Source: Azadirachta indica
Lineage: Eukaryota > Streptophyta > Magnoliopsida > Sapindales > Meliaceae
Assembly (NCBI GenBank): GCA_022749755.1
Contig: CM040444.1
Coordinates: forward strand, 3,103,009 to 3,167,008
Reading direction: 5' to 3'
DNA length: 64,000 nt
This document shows, in pieces, positions 11,809 to 25,911 of this stretch; within the stretch, counting starts at the first letter, position 1; each line of letters starts with the position of its first letter. Made by a program: the position numbers and the translations under genes. Below the pieces are notes generated by a model that was given only the letters and a program-made list of their open reading frames with translations, was not told where the DNA came from and made no database searches.

Positions 11809-14800
11809 AAGTGATGAATATTATTATTTAGTTTATTTGATGAAAATGATTATTATTTATCATGAAACATTAATGATCTGTTTTACTTAGATGAAAATGA
11901 TACAGTGAGAGAAAGAGAGATGTATTGTTCATTGTAGCAACTAATATATAATATATTATATTATTGATTGTTTGATACCTCAATTTTTCTTGCCAACATG
12001 CTCTCGAATCCATTTTCAGATATTTTTAGCAGAAGACGAGCGGAGGGTAGCACAAGTACTTTCCCTCTTCCTCAGGCAACTCAATTATATATACAGGTTG
12101 ATCTCTCTGATCACTCCCACTTTTACCTACCTTTGCCTCCATTTTAATTTAATTATGACTCTTTATTTTCTTGCTATATATACATAATTAATATGAATCT
12201 AGTTTTATAAAAATTAATGGTAAAATTAATTTATTGATATAAATAATATTACGCATACAATATTAATTTTAGTTATGATATTATATATGTAAAATAACGG
12301 TTAGTGTATTTATATATATATATATATACTTCAAAAATTTTAGGTATTAAATATTAATTAATTTTTAACTATTGAACATTGTTAATTAATGCAGGAAATT
12401 AACTTAATTTAATTGTAATGAATTAAGCATGTTAGAACTGTGTTCATTGATTAATTACTTAGTCAAGAAATAAAAAATGTTTGTTAGTTTCAATAATCTT
12501 GAGAGAAAGCTGAACTAAATTCAACCAATTCATATTGGTTGGTTTCTCGATTTCTAAATGATTCTAGCAAATTCGAGCCACTTTAATATATTATTTAGTA
12601 CGGACAAATGTAAAAATTATATCATAATTAATTAAGACCTAATTAACTAATACTACATTATTATATAATATATATATATATCATCAGTTTCAATTTATTA
12701 CAATTTGTATCAATATTGTTTTAATACAAAATTATTAACTATGAAGCAATAGGACTCTTTGTTGTCTTCCAATAATTCAATCTAATTAAATATATTCTCC
12801 TAATATAAATTAATTATTTGTCACAATCCCAAAAGCATATTTGTAATTTTTAAGATGATGTTATTTATATCACATATAGTTAACCCCGTACACTGTTATA
12901 TAATATCGTTTTATTATCTTCATAAATCTAATTATATCATATCAATGATTAAACAATTATATATAGTTATAAGAGAAGTACTTCTCGAAGAGAGAATGCA
13001 ATCAATTAATTAATTAATTAAGCAAAATTGACAACTAATACATATCTCCCAGTCATTAGTTCGAGATTCTAATCATATTTTATAAATTAATTAATTAAAA
13101 ATTAAAGTCACGGACACACACGAACATTCATCTACAAATTTCTCAACGCGTCTCCGCTTATCATGGAGTACTCAGTCAATTAATTATATATTTTTCTCAA
13201 ATTTAAAAATATATATATTTCCTTAAATTTCTCCATTCAATGGTTTTCCATTAAAGATCGATCGATCAAAAATTACAGCTTTTTATTAATTAAATAATAA
13301 ATAAATATAGAAGAATGTGATCAATTAATTCTGAATCCTAAGAAAGGAGGCAAAATGGTCGGTATATAAAAGGGACCCCATGAAAGTGAAATTGGTTTAG
13401 TTTCAAGTTTCAACTGTTTAATTAATATTTAATTATTTAATTAGGGTAATAATCCTATAATTAAATAAACAATTAATTAACAAAAGAGTGATATATGTAT
13501 TTGTATATGTGATGCAAGTCAAAATGAAAATGAATATAAAAATAAAAGTGGGTGAAAATAATAATGCAAAATTTCATAATTCTTGTTATGGTACATTACC
13601 TACCTGTAATTTGATAGCCAATTATATTTCTAAATTGGTAACCAAATCATATGATTTATATTACAAATATTGGATTCTTAGTTGTAATTTATACGTAAGA
13701 CCCCACCAATATTCTTATTCTATCTCATCACTCTTGACTTTAGGGTTTCCATCTTCCAGTATTATCTTTCTTCTAGTTTACTTTTTTTTTTAATTTAATA
13801 AAAATTTAATTACTTAAACCCTTTAATATCTCTCTCTAGAATCTATTTCAAGTAGATTACAATATGATCATATCTCAATGATTTATATTTTGTCATTTAT
13901 TTAGAAATTATTACATGTAAATGATGAACTTATAATAATGTCACGAGTGATCATATATATATATATATATATATAACAATCTTAATTAAATGACAAAATT
14001 AAAGAATCATAAGAGACTATTTTAATTGATCGTAATTTGCTCTTAATTTTTTCATATAAAAAATATCTCAATCATATTTTTATACAATCACTCAACAAAA
14101 AGGAATCATATTAGATTTCATTTAATATTTCATCGAATTCATAATTAAGGGTACTTGTCTAATAATTTATATAAGTTTCTAAATCAAGTAATTATTTAAT
14201 AAAACTACTTAAAACCTAATTAAATCAAATACTATATATGTTAACTAATTAATTAAATCTAAATTATATATCAAAATGAGAAGGATCAATAGATTAAGCA
14301 TAAGTTTTTTTTGAAAAAGAAAAAGAAAAAAGAAAAAAGAAAAAAGAAATAATGATGTGATGATGAGGAAGAGTGAGCTAGGTATAAGGATTGTCGTTGT
14401 CAGTTGTCATTGAAAATTCTCTATCATCTCATATGATATCTAACTAAAATTGGATGCATGCAGCCTCCCATTACGAAAGAGTCAATAAATAATCTTTCTC
14501 GATTGAATCCTTCCAAATTCTTTCCACCCATTAACACTAATTTGAGACCTAGCTCTCTCCAAAATTTTATTAAGAAATAAGACAAAAAAATTAAAATTTT
14601 ATTATGTAAAGTAATTAATAATAAGTCAATTCGTTCACTCTTTAATGAGCTAGCTGCTGCTAGCAAGGATTTTACTGGCTCTCTGAATTTCTACACAAAA
14701 TCCAAATTTCTGAAACAGCAGGTACGTTTTAGTAAAAAGTATTTTGCCTTTTCGTGGAGATGGAATCCTTATTAGGACCCATATATCGATCTATGCATTA

Positions 14801-15673
14801 CTTCTCAAATGAGACACGGTTTGGCTTTTACATAACAAACCAAAAATCAAAAAAGCACTTCGGATTTAAGTGATTCCTCTTCATCCATCGCGCGGTGTGT
14901 TAGTAAAATCCAATTAATGTGAAAAGCCCTTCTAGATTTATGCGGTGCAAAGCTACTGCCTAGTCTTATCGACCCTAGCTAGCTAATTTTATCTTCTAAT
15001 CAACCATATATATTATCACTTAATCAATGAATCCAATGTTAATTTCAACAAAATATTGTATCAAAATCGGCTATATCTATACTCAAATAAAGTATTATAT
15101 AAAATAAATGATATCATTGTATGATATTATCAAATTGTTAATGAACAAGATGAATAAAATTTATATGTTTATAAAAAATTTATTCACATTGAGCAATATT
15201 ACTACACAATGTCAAACTATTAATGTATTATAATAAGTGAAGTATTATATATATATATATATAAAAGAATACGGATTAACAATTCTATATATATATATTG
15301 ATATATACATTAATTATGATACATTAATTATATAATATTTATACATGTCAAATTCAATTTCAATCATCGTCAATGCATAGATTCATTTATTTATAAATGA
15401 ATATAAATATATGTGTACAAATATGAGACTATATATATATATATAGAATTGTCTCGTTATTTTATGTAAGTATGTTATATAAAGTGAACCACATTTTTGG
15501 TGATATGCACATATGTAAATGAAAATAATACGTAGATATATATAAATATGAAATGTAATGAAAGAGATGGAAGAAGGAGATTAAAAAGAGACAAGAAAAG
15601 GGAGGGTGGGGGGTGGGGGAGGGAGTAGTTGTCATAAACAGAAGAGTGGTCACGGGATTCTCTTGAGTCATCC

Positions 15674-15719
15674 CAAAAAAAAAAAACAAACAAACAAACA
15701 AACAAACAAACAAACAAAG
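15674..15719. repeat. (A)n followed by (CAAA)n
   Basis: An A run leads into about nine perfect CAAA units. Confidence 0.9.
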
Positions 15720-18352
15720 AAACACACACACTTATCAAATTGCATGTAATGTAAACCCATTCCCCACGTCTATTCATACTTTGTCCCCCGATAGCCCCCA
15801 CCTCCATTTCCGTTTACTTTTCTTCATTACAACTATAATTTTCTATTATTCGTTAATTTAATATATATTAATTGTTACAAAATTATTTTCTTCCTATTTT
15901 TGTTTTTATCTCAATTTTCATTCATATAATCATTTTGGTTCATGCACTAGTTTTATTAATTATTTTAAAATTACACGTGCATGCACACCTTATATATTAA
16001 TTAATTTGAAATAACAATTACTATCTATTAATTAACACTTGTAAAATATTTGAAAGTAATTAAATATATTCAACATACCAAAATACATAAAATATTATAT
16101 AAACATGTAGCATTCTTGATTGACATCTAGAAAGAGTTAAGATCAAATCTATTTAAGCACAATTTGTCCCTAATTTCATAAAAATAATAAATTTTGAAAA
16201 AATAATTAATGTTTGAGTTTAAAAGATATATGTATCGAACCATTCAATATTGAACTTGGCAATGAATAATTCAACCATTATTGTACAAGATTAATCACCG
16301 CCAGCAAAGGCCATCTCCAGTAATTCTAGACCTAATTAAATATTTTCCTAATAACCCATTAAATTAATATATCAATATTCTTTAATTACTGGCAAATTGA
16401 AAAAAAAATCTTGAGTAGACATTAATCGATTAATCAAATAATATATATGATATATATAGTAATTTATTAATAATTTTTTTGTAAATTTGGACAACATAAA
16501 ATTATTCTTTTACATATTAAAAATATGAAGAGAACATTAATAAAACATAGAGTAATTAATAATATAAGATTTTTTAAAAATATTGAGGCTCTACGTGCTT
16601 TATTATCATAAAAATTATAATTTTAATTTTAAAAATACTCATTTTTGAATTACGTGAAGTCTAATCTCATAATAAGGAGAATGTAAATTCCTCTCTCAAA
16701 ATCAATTGATAAATTAAAAAGTGTCAACTCTGATAATAAAGCGAATTAATAAAACCTACTCTTTTAAAGTTAAAAAAAAATTATAATTGAGTATTTTACA
16801 TTTTTTGTCATTTAAGGTTGCAAAAGTAACTAGCTCTACAATGAGAGAATTAAAATAACTATATTAATTACATACATACATATATATATTGATAAACTTC
16901 ACATAGTGATTGCCAATACCTACCCTCAAAAATTTGACCATGACTATGGTATAAAATGAATATTAATTTCTATAAATCATCACTATTCTTTTTTCATAAC
17001 TAGTTGCAAAACCTCAATATTAAAGTATCTACTACTGCTATAGCTACTATAACTATATTGGCTAATTTCAGAACAATGAGAGAATTAATATTAATTAATA
17101 TATAACTAAAATATTGACCAAATGAAAGCTAGCTAGTAATAAATTGATGCTCTATGCAAAAAGAACTAACTAGATACTTAATTAATATATAATTAATACC
17201 TAGCTATATGGGTTAATCAAATTCTTAGATAGATAATAAAATTCGATTACCTTTAATCCCACGCATAATACAATTATTAGATAATTGATTTATAATGGTA
17301 AGTTATAGTTTAATCAAAATGTATATACTATTAATTAATACAAATTTCATATTTTAATTTTTTTGTATAATACAAAATTAGATTCTAATCCAAGTCATCC
17401 AATGTTGTGTCGATTTTATTTCTTTCATGAAAATCTATCTCTTGAATTAACAAACACCTCACATATTTATATTTATTTGTTTTTCTTTTTAAAAAAATTA
17501 AGCAGATGGGCATATATTATTTTTAATGTGGATATGTATGTATATAATTGATAATAATATGTGGAATCTGATTTTATAAAATACAAATATACGCACATTC
17601 TAAAAGGTTTTGACATACAAAAGGTATATATACGTATATCCATATGTCAATATGCATACAAGGACGCATATAGTGTAGTTGACTATATGTATGTCTACCA
17701 CACACGAAAGACAAAATGAAATGAGATAAAGAAGTGAGGGAAGGCAATTTGTAATTGCATATATAATTTTGTGCAATAATCTAATTAAGTAAATATTTAA
17801 AATTTAGTTTAATTGATAAAGTACGCTTAAGCTAAGCTATTATAATAATAAGTATGATATATCTAAAAAAACATAAGGCAATTATTGAAGGTTAATTATT
17901 CTAAGAAAAAATAAAATTTGGGTTAAAATTATTAATAATAAATTAAGATAAAATTAAAAATAATAAAAGAAAAAGAAAGGCCCAAGGGCAAGCACCGCTA
18001 AGGAAGGCTAAATGTGGTCATCACCCCCATGTCCTATAGTTTGAGATGTCATTTTCTAATCTTAAAGCATTCCTCCTTTCTCATTAATGTAGGCCCTCCT
18101 TGCTATGTAGATCTTTCTATTAACTCCCAATTAATTTCTCTCTTTCTATTCTCTTCCCTCTTCTTCTTCTTCTTCTTCTTGCTCCTCTTCCTCCTCCTTT
18201 TCATCTTGGTTCTTCATTTTCCTAATTAATTAATTAATCAATTCTTTTGGTCATTAGTACGACAAGTTAATTAACCATGCCCTCTTATCTTGCCTACCCA
18301 CTTGCATAATATTTATGCATACACCACTCAATTTTCGTACAAATTTCACATG

Positions 18353-18360
18353 TATATAAA
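18353..18360 (+). promoter_or_regulatory. Probable TATA box of the NAC gene
   Basis: TATATAAA lies about 86 bp before the NAC start codon, with a C-rich stretch (CCCAAACCCCCC) just downstream and a CT-rich tract with (CTT)n at about 18,160-18,200 upstream. The spacing would give a 5' leader of roughly 55 bases. Confidence 0.55.
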
Positions 18361-18445
18361 CCCAAACCCCCCGGCCCAAACTCATCTTCACTAAATAAAA
18401 AATTTCTCCCTCTACCTCCATATATAGCTTCATAGCTTCTAGTTT

Positions 18446-20292
18446 ATGGCAATTGCAGTAGCAACCATGAGCAGTAACAACAACGACGACAACAACAATA
18501 ACAACAGTAACAACAACAACAACAACAACGAGGATAAAGATGATCACGAACACGACATGGTTATGCCTGGTTTTCGATTCCATCCTACCGAAGAAGAACT
18601 CGTAGAGTTCTACCTTCGCCGTAAGGTTGAGGGCAAGCGCTTCAACGTTGAACTCATTACTTTTCTTGATCTCTATCGCTATGACCCTTGGGAACTTCCA
18701 GGTAAATATATATACACATCGTTCTCCCTCTTTCCGAAGGCATCCGATGTAATCATTCATCTTATCTTTTTCATTTTAATATACATATCATGTGCTAGCT
18801 AGCTTGCTTATCTACTTCATAGTATATTTTTTAATCCAATTGTCCATACAATTTGTACATATATAGATATATACATAAATTTATGGGTTCGTTGTTTTTG
18901 ATGATACAGCTCTGGCGGCCATAGGAGAGAAGGAATGGTTCTTCTATGTTCCTAGAGATCGGAAGTACAGAAACGGGGACCGACCTAATCGGGTCACTAC
19001 TTCTGGATATTGGAAAGCAACTGGAGCTGATAGAATGATCAGAAGTGAAAACTCTCGTTCAATTGGGTTGAAAAAAACCCTAGTTTTCTATTCTGGTAAA
19101 GCTCCTAAAGGTATCAGAACCAGTTGGATTATGAACGAATATCGCCTGCCGCAGCATGAAACCGAACGATACCAGAAGGTAATATAGTTAAATTCCTGAG
19201 AAATAATCTGAAATTCACAGTTTCTCTTTACTCCACAACATAAATACATGTATTTGCGGATGAAGATATCTGCTTGTCTTTGGTTGCATACAATAATTTT
19301 GCTTCAACCCTAGAGATTTTCTATCCAGTCATGGATTGATTGATTGATTGATTGAGAAGGATATACTAATAAATTTTCCTGGAAAATTCATTTTTTAATC
19401 CATTTTTTTTTTTTCCGAAAATTTCATCGCAACATGCATGAACTTATGTCTCATAACTAAGACAGATCCTGAATGTCGCAGAAGTTTATGTTTCAGCCGC
19501 TCGTCTTCTTCGAAATTGCTTCATTTTGGAGAGAAATCTCTTGATTTTTACTCTTCTTCACACAATTTTTTGCAGGCAGAGATTTCCCTTTGCCGTGTGT
19601 ACAAGAGAGCTGGAGTCGAAGATCATCCCTCTCTCCCCCGTGCTCTTCCAACTTCAAGAGCATCTTCATCAAGATCAATGTCATCCACCTCGACTCACTC
19701 TGATAAGAAACTGTACCCACCTCGTCAACCAGAAGCAGCTCATCATCATCATTATGTCATGGAAAGATTCCAAGCTTTTGGTGGGCAATCATCGCAGCAA
19801 CAATTGGATATATCAGCGGCATCGGCAGCGGCGGAGAAGATGAGTACAGACACTGATGGAAGTAGTAGCTGCTCAGATGTTACAACAGTTCTTGGACTGT
19901 CCAAACAAAATGTTTACCGTCCAAATATGTCTGCAATCACTGGTTCATTAATGGAAGAAACTGCTGCTGCGGCTGCTGCAGCCGCTGTGGCCGGTTGCAC
20001 CACCGCTCTCTTTCCAGCAGCAGTTCTATCTTCTTCTTCTGCTCTTTCCTCCACTGCTGCTGATGAATTCCACAGGCTTTTAACATACCAACAAGCTTCA
20101 ATCAACCAGCAACAGCAGTATTACAACGATCACCACAACCATCATCACCACTCACAATTCGCAGCTTTGCCACTGCAATCACAGCCGCCGCTTGCCCTCA
20201 ACACACTGCCGGCAGCCTTCTCGGACAGATTGTGGGAGTGGAATCCGATTCCGGAAGCAAATAACCGAGAGTACCACGATCCCTTCAAGTAA
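18446..20292 (+). CDS. NAC035: NAC transcription factor, LOV1/NAC035 type
   Basis: Exons 18446-18701, 18910-19178 and 19576-20292 (GT-AG, in frame) encode 413 aa. The first 40 residues are an Asn/Asp-rich low-complexity lead. The NAC domain follows: [12 protein letters not shown] (41-52), [50 protein letters not shown] (about 117-129), [18 protein letters not shown] (138-155), WIMNEYRL and [10 protein letters not shown], ending near residue 188. The C-terminal half is Ser/Thr-, Ala-, Gln- and His-rich, with a run of about eight Ala and a conserved-looking [13 protein letters not shown] near the end, as expected of a transactivation region. Family knowledge: LOV1/NAC035 is a nuclear DNA-binding protein that delays flowering and promotes cold response in Arabidopsis. 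The paralogue assignment rests on domain sequence and on the order of neighbouring genes. A second ATG at codon 8 is an alternative start. Confidence 0.93.
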
Positions 20293-20679
20293 ACAATCTA
20301 TATATGAGTTATAAATAACTAGCGCGCATACTTAATTAATTATATTATATGATAAATAGATCTATATATACACTTAATGTGACAAGTGATTATTTATCTA
20401 GCTAGCTTAATTTGACAATGACATTATGTTAATTATTACTAGCTCTGAAATATATATGGCTGATTGATTGATGATGATTTGCTTGCTTATTCTACTAGGG
20501 TTAAGTGATTTCATTTTGTGCCAAATATGATTCTAGATCTAGCTAGCTAGTTGAACTAATTATTTATACTTGAGATGATGCATGAACTTTTCTGTCTAAG
20601 GACCCTAATTCTTTTACTTCCCAACTTCGGAGATTATCTATTCTTTGGTTTCATCCATTCTTTCTAATTTTCTTTTTCC

Positions 20680-20680
20680 T

Positions 20681-20715
<35 letters not shown>
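20680..20715. repeat. (TTTC)n microsatellite
   Basis: About nine TTTC units. Confidence 0.9.
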
Positions 20716-21961
20716 CGATGTGTATCCCGTGTAACTTTTCTTTATTTTTAAATCCCTCAAATTTAAACCCTAACCTATGATCTGATCAGCACGAAAAATG
20801 TTGTGTGTAGTTAATTCTAAAAATAGGTCTTTCTTAGCTTTTTCGTTGTGTATATATACATATATATATATATATAGCTCACTGTTAGTTTCTGAGAAAT
20901 AGAATATGGCATGATTTGATGATACCAAAAAAGATAGTGTGATCAGAGACAAAGGTACACCGTGGATATATCAGTAGTACTGTGAAAAGGGAATTGGACC
21001 CATTTCTCTCAAGAAATATAATACTTCCATTTTTTTCTTCTGTTCTTGAGAAATGAAAGAGAGTGACAAATAACTAATCCCTAGCTACAGTAGGAATTTG
21101 GATTTTCTCTTGGGGTTCAATATTGAGATAAAATTAATTTAAAACAAAGTCAAGCCACTCTTTTGGGACAGAAAGTCTTGCGTACTTTTAATTTGTTCAA
21201 TAAGGTTGTAATTCGTATATTGATTTATTTATTATTATTAATTAGGAGTACAATAAAAAATGAAAAAGTCCATTCTATTTAGTACAACTCAAGATCTTTT
21301 TTTTTTTTTTTTTTTTTTACATCTTTTGAAAAGTGGAGTTACTAAGGTGTCTCTGGAACCACCCGATTAATTAATTAGATATAAGATCCCCATTTTCACC
21401 AAGTATCATGATTTTCCTCCCTTTTAATTATTCATGATTTTCGTTCTCTCTAAATGTTAGAAGTCAAATGCATTATAGAACTAGCATTAACATTCATAAC
21501 AAGAAAACTAAAACTTCTAGTCACCAAAATTTATTGCCAAAATCAACTTATATATAAATATGAATATGATTACATATATATATCTCTCTCTCAATTTATA
21601 TATAAATACCATTCCAAATCAAAGATCAATATACGTTTCGCATCATGGAACCTTTTCATCAAACCCTTTCTTATAAACTCCAGTTCATTCAAAGATAAAT
21701 TCCAAATTAAAGATTAAATCAAGTCCATAACTCATGGCTCTAGATCATATGATAGTTGTCTCTCATAAGTATACAAGATCTGGTAGCCAATATATATATA
21801 TAGCCAAGGCATCGGACAAATATATGTACTGTGTCCAGTAGTATACATTTAATTAGCAGGTTCTATATAATAATTAATATGCTGCAAAGTCAGCGATATG
21901 AATGGATATCTATATGCACCTACAAGTACACAGAATTGCGGGCAAGAGAGCATGCTAGCTA

Positions 21962-21990
21962 GCTGCTGCTGCTGCTGCTGCTGCTGCTGC
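21962..21990. repeat. (GCT)n microsatellite
   Basis: About ten GCT units following CTAGCTAGCT. It is not in a recognisable coding frame. Confidence 0.9.
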
Positions 21991-22357
21991 CTCAATTAGA
22001 AAATCCCAGTTGCAGGCAACGGCTTTTGTGCTTGTTAGAGAGGTCCATGCATAGATCTCTATGGCTTCAATTTGCAGTAGTAATTCTCTTTTGCTTCTAT
22101 ATTAATTTTCTCTATAGGTATAGGTATTGGCCTTAATTTATTCCTCAGCAGATATAACTAGTTAGCTAATGGAGAAGAATTAATCTTTGATTGATTAATT
22201 AGGTTGAGGAAATTGAATGACTTGAGAATTATGTATGGATTGGTTGATTTAAGTTCTCCATGTACAATGTTCACTTGCATCACAATTCTAGACATTAGTT
22301 TCTTTTCCTGTCATTCCATAGGAAAAATTTTGGAGTAAATCTTACCTATTTATATAT

Positions 22358-22527
22358 GGACACGTGGCATAACTTAAAATGGAAAATTTAAATTGTATTT
22401 TAAAAACTATACTAATTAATTTTAAAATTATATTTTACCTTTTATTATAATAAATTGTGGTGGTTAATTGATAAAAGTTTTTAAAATGTAATTTTACCAT
22501 TTTATTTTAAATCATATCATATGTCAA
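22358..22527. repeat. Foldback repeat, arms about 65 bp
   Basis: The left arm (about 22358-22423: GGACACGTGGCATAACTTAA, then AAATGG...TTTTAAAAACT) is the imperfect reverse complement of the right arm (about 22464-22527, ending ATCATATCATATGTCAA), with a loop of about 40 bp. It may be an old MITE. No target duplication was identified. Confidence 0.6.
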
Positions 22528-24461
22528 TGAATCTTTAAAAGTTTAAATTAAAAAAAAAAATAAAGACTGGATTCAAATCCATTTATACATAATTAAAATA
22601 CAAAATTTATATCTCAACTAATATAAACTTGACATATTAATTATTAATTGGGACTACATATTGTAGTAATAATAATAATAATAATATATAAAAGTCAATA
22701 ACTATTTAATACGTGACCGCTATTATTGATGGCTAATATATTAATTGGGATAAAAATTTTACACCCCAATTTTGTAAGTCTTTTATTATTATTTTAAATA
22801 TTAGCATGAACGATACGATGAGATATTTAAAAGAAAATTATTTATTAAATATTTTAACTATGATTCATACACTTATATTTATTAAGGTGAAAGAATGAAA
22901 CTATGAGAAAATTCTCATATATTGATCTAAAAAAAATTAGATCTTAAATAATTACCACAAGAAATCGAAAAATCTAAAGATCATTACAAATATAAGAATT
23001 CCAAAGTCTTTTTATATATTTTTATATAAATCTATTTATCATATAATATAATTGATTAAGTCTATCTAATACTTTTATATAAATCTACTAGATCTTTCTT
23101 AACTCACATATATAATAAATCTTAGGAATATATTTACATGACCTACTCTTAATTTCTTAACTCTTCTGTTTGAAGTAACCAGTTTTTCCTCTCATGATCA
23201 TTAAAGTCATATATCGAAAGATTGTTAGGATTTTTTACTGCCAATTAAGTCTTGACATTTAATTGAATATTAGTTCAAGGTAAAAAGGAAAAAGGAAAGG
23301 TAAAGACAGGCAATGTAGACTTTTTGAGTGCTCATGATATACTAATAAAGTCATAAGTCTTCCAACTAGCTAGTTAATCCTAATATCTATATTAATTTAT
23401 ATATAAAATTCATTTTTCATAACACATATGTATATTAATAATGTGATTATTTGTTGCAAATATTGTTCTTCATTAATTTAATATATATATATATTACCCG
23501 ACCTAAAATGTAATTAGTTAAAGTAGTTTATTGTGGAGTAATAAATTATAATTAATTAATATATAGAATTAAAAAAATGAATAATTATTAAATATTCAGA
23601 AATTTGCTGATAGTCTTATTATTAATAGAGGTAATTAAAATGAAATTTTAAGTTAATTTTATTTTCGTGATGTTTAACTTCTTTTTAATGATAGTTATTG
23701 CTCATTTTAACAATCATATTTATATATATTAATGTTATGTTATGCTTTATGAAAATATAAAAATAATTCATAAACTGTTAAATGATAATTATGTGGATCA
23801 TTACATGATTAAAACATATTAAACATTTAATATCTATTCATTGAATATGAATCCGACTGTAGAAGCACTTAGATAATTAGATCATTGAGACATTAATAAT
23901 GAAATCTAACAATATTGTTACAAAAGAAATTTAAAAAAAAAAACATATCAAGAATTAAGCAAATTAGAAATAAAATTTGAAAAAGTCTTTTATACAAATT
24001 AAGGACGTATTAGGGATTTAATTATATCCCTGATATCTAATTAATACATTTATAACTAAGTTATATATACCGAAATTTAATTTATGAACTTAACAGTGAC
24101 TATGGAAATGAAATTTGATTTGATTTTTTGATAAAATATAACAATTGAAAACTGAAAAAAGAAATCCCATGCATGTCTCATATAATTTGAATCCTCTTAA
24201 AAATAAAAATGGGGTATGTTTTTGCTTATGCATTGAGGAGTTGATATGATATGAATATATATTTTTTATTGAGATTGCTTTATGATATGTATAAATGGAT
24301 GGTAATACTGGTGGTCAGAAAGTTTTAAATAAAGCCAGCCAGCGGTGGGTATTAATTGGCCTGGCCTATGCATACAGCTAGTTGTTATATATATATCTGA
24401 ACTGATTTGAGTTTACTTCTGCAGAGAATAAGTGATGAGAACAACCTCACCGCTGCTGCCT

Positions 24462-24467
<6 letters not shown>
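22528..24467. other. AT-rich intergenic DNA
   Basis: Nothing recognisable beyond AT-rich low-complexity sequence and short TA and AAT runs. Confidence 0.45.

Positions 24468-24514
<47 letters not shown>
24468..24514. repeat. (TA)n(GA)n compound microsatellite
   Basis: TA units change to GA units at 24492, directly before the MITE block. Confidence 0.9.
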
Positions 24515-24515
<1 letters not shown>

Positions 24516-24990
24516 GTAGGATTAAAAGCCTTTTTTTTAATACAATTTTTTATATCAAATGTAAGTCGTTGAATTTACGTATATCTAATAATTAAAATTA
24601 TATCTAATATATACATTAATTATGAATGTATTAATTATGTATTAATTATAGGGGTAGAATTAGCAGTCTCTTTATTTTACATAAAATCTTACATCAATTG
24701 TACACCATTGAATATAAACACATCTAACAGTTGAGATTGCATCTAACCATATAATTAATGCATAATTAATGCATACATAATTAATGCATATGTTAAATAC
24801 AATTTCAACCGTTAAATGTGCCGATATCCAACGGTCTATAATTAATATAAGATTTTGTGTAAAATAAAAGAGTTACCGATTCTACCCCTTAATTATATAA
24901 TCAGATGTAATTTCAACCATTTGATATGTATAAATCAACAGCTTAGATTTAACATAAAAAATTATATAAAAAAAAGAGGTCATTTATACA
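24515..24990. mobile_element. Outer MITE, split by a nested MITE
   Basis: The left half (24515-24650: GGTAGGATTAAAAGCC, T run, AATACAATTTTTTATATCAA) and the right half (24898-24990) are imperfect reverse complements; the right half read in reverse gives TATAATTTTTTATGTTAAAT after a T run. A complete second MITE sits between them. With that insert removed, the outer element would be about 230 bp. It resembles the element at 24995-25213. Confidence 0.7.
24651..24888. mobile_element. Nested MITE with 9-bp target duplication (Mutator-like signature)
   Basis: 238 bp. The left end GGGGTAGAATTAGCAGTCTC and the reverse complement of the right end, GGGGTAGAATCGGTAACTCT, begin inverted repeats of about 60 bp. 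The arms continue with TTTATTTTAC-AAAATCTTA. The element is flanked on both sides by TTAATTATA (24642-24650 and 24889-24897), a perfect 9-bp duplication. Nine-base duplications are characteristic of Mutator-like transposases. There is no coding capacity. It interrupts the outer MITE, so it is the younger of the two. Confidence 0.88.
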
Positions 24991-24994
24991 TATA

Positions 24995-25213
24995 GGGTAG
25001 AATCAAGGGCCCCTTTTTTAATACAATTTTTTACATCAAATGTAAGTTATTAAATTTAAATACATCTAACGGTTGAGATTGTATCTGATATGTGCATTAA
25101 TTATGCATTAATTATGTGATCAAATACAATCTCAACCGTTAGATATGCTTAAATCCTACGACTTATATTTGATGTAAAAATTTATGTAAAAAAAGGACTA
25201 TTGATCCTGCCCC
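24995..25213. mobile_element. MITE, third element of the block
   Basis: 219-bp near-palindrome. It starts GGGTAGAATCAAGGGCCCC and ends GATCCTGCCCC. The arms TTTTTTACATCAAATGTAAG and the complementary CTTATATTTGATGTAAAAAT are clear, with a centre around repeated GCATTAATTATG. It shares terminal motifs with 24651-24888. No perfect target duplication. Confidence 0.8.
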
Positions 25214-25218
25214 ATATA

Positions 25219-25911
25219 ACAGTCTCTTTTTTTACACAAATTTTTACATTAATTATTAATGATCAGATTAAGGATATGTGGAGGGTTAAGATTTTATCTA
25301 ACAAATATAAAAAAAATTCTTACAAATTCATTTAATAAACTCTTTTATTTCTCTTTTCTTTTCTCTTTCTTACCTCTAATTTATTAATCTCTCTTCCACT
25401 TTAATTTTTCTTTATTATATATTCTCTCTCCTCAAACATATTAATTTTAATTATTATTTATAAGTTAAAAAATTCATTAATTAAATTTTTTTAAATATAT
25501 ATTATAACAATTTTTTAAAAAATTCATGAATTTTTTTGATAAATTAATTAATTAAAATAATTTTTATTTAAACTTTTAAGTTTTTTAATTTGTAAGTGAT
25601 AATTAAAATGAAAATTAAAATAGTAATTTAAATTTTTGAATTTTTGAATTTATAATTGATAATTAAAATGAACAGAAATAATAAAAAGCAAGAAGATATA
25701 ATAAAAAAGAGAAAAGTAGGAAAGAAATTTTATGAATTATTAGGTAAAAAAAAAAAAAGAGATATTAAAAAGACCTAAAAGATCTTAATTAATAAATATA
25801 AAATGTTTATTATATTTTTATTTCATTCAATCTTAATCCTCCATATACTCTTAATTTAAAAGTTAATAATTAATGTAAAAATTTGTGTAAAAAAAAAAAA
25901 GATTGCTAATC

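Larger units (their letters stand above)
10458..18345. other. Long AT-rich intergenic region upstream of the NAC gene
   Basis: Nearly 8 kb without a recognisable gene or known protein motif on either strand. It contains many TAATTAAT blocks and microsatellites (listed separately), and a less AT-rich patch at 11,190-11,280. Long-range regulatory DNA or unrecognised noncoding transcripts are possible but not shown. Confidence 0.45.
20293..22357. other. 3' flank of NAC and intergenic DNA
   Basis: Probable 3' UTR in the first few hundred bases, then AT-rich DNA with (TTTC)n, a T run at about 21,299-21,319 and a (GCT)n run. No gene recognised. Confidence 0.45.

Noticed and set aside
18254..18760. 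168-residue minus-strand open frame opposite NAC exon 1
   Set aside because: Its long Val run is only the complement of the Asn codons of the NAC lead. It has no known motif and overlaps a clear NAC domain on the other strand.
24651..24888. Long hairpin considered as a microRNA precursor
   Set aside because: The long arms, terminal motif, 9-bp duplication and further copies identify it as a MITE. None of the conserved microRNA sequences I know is present.
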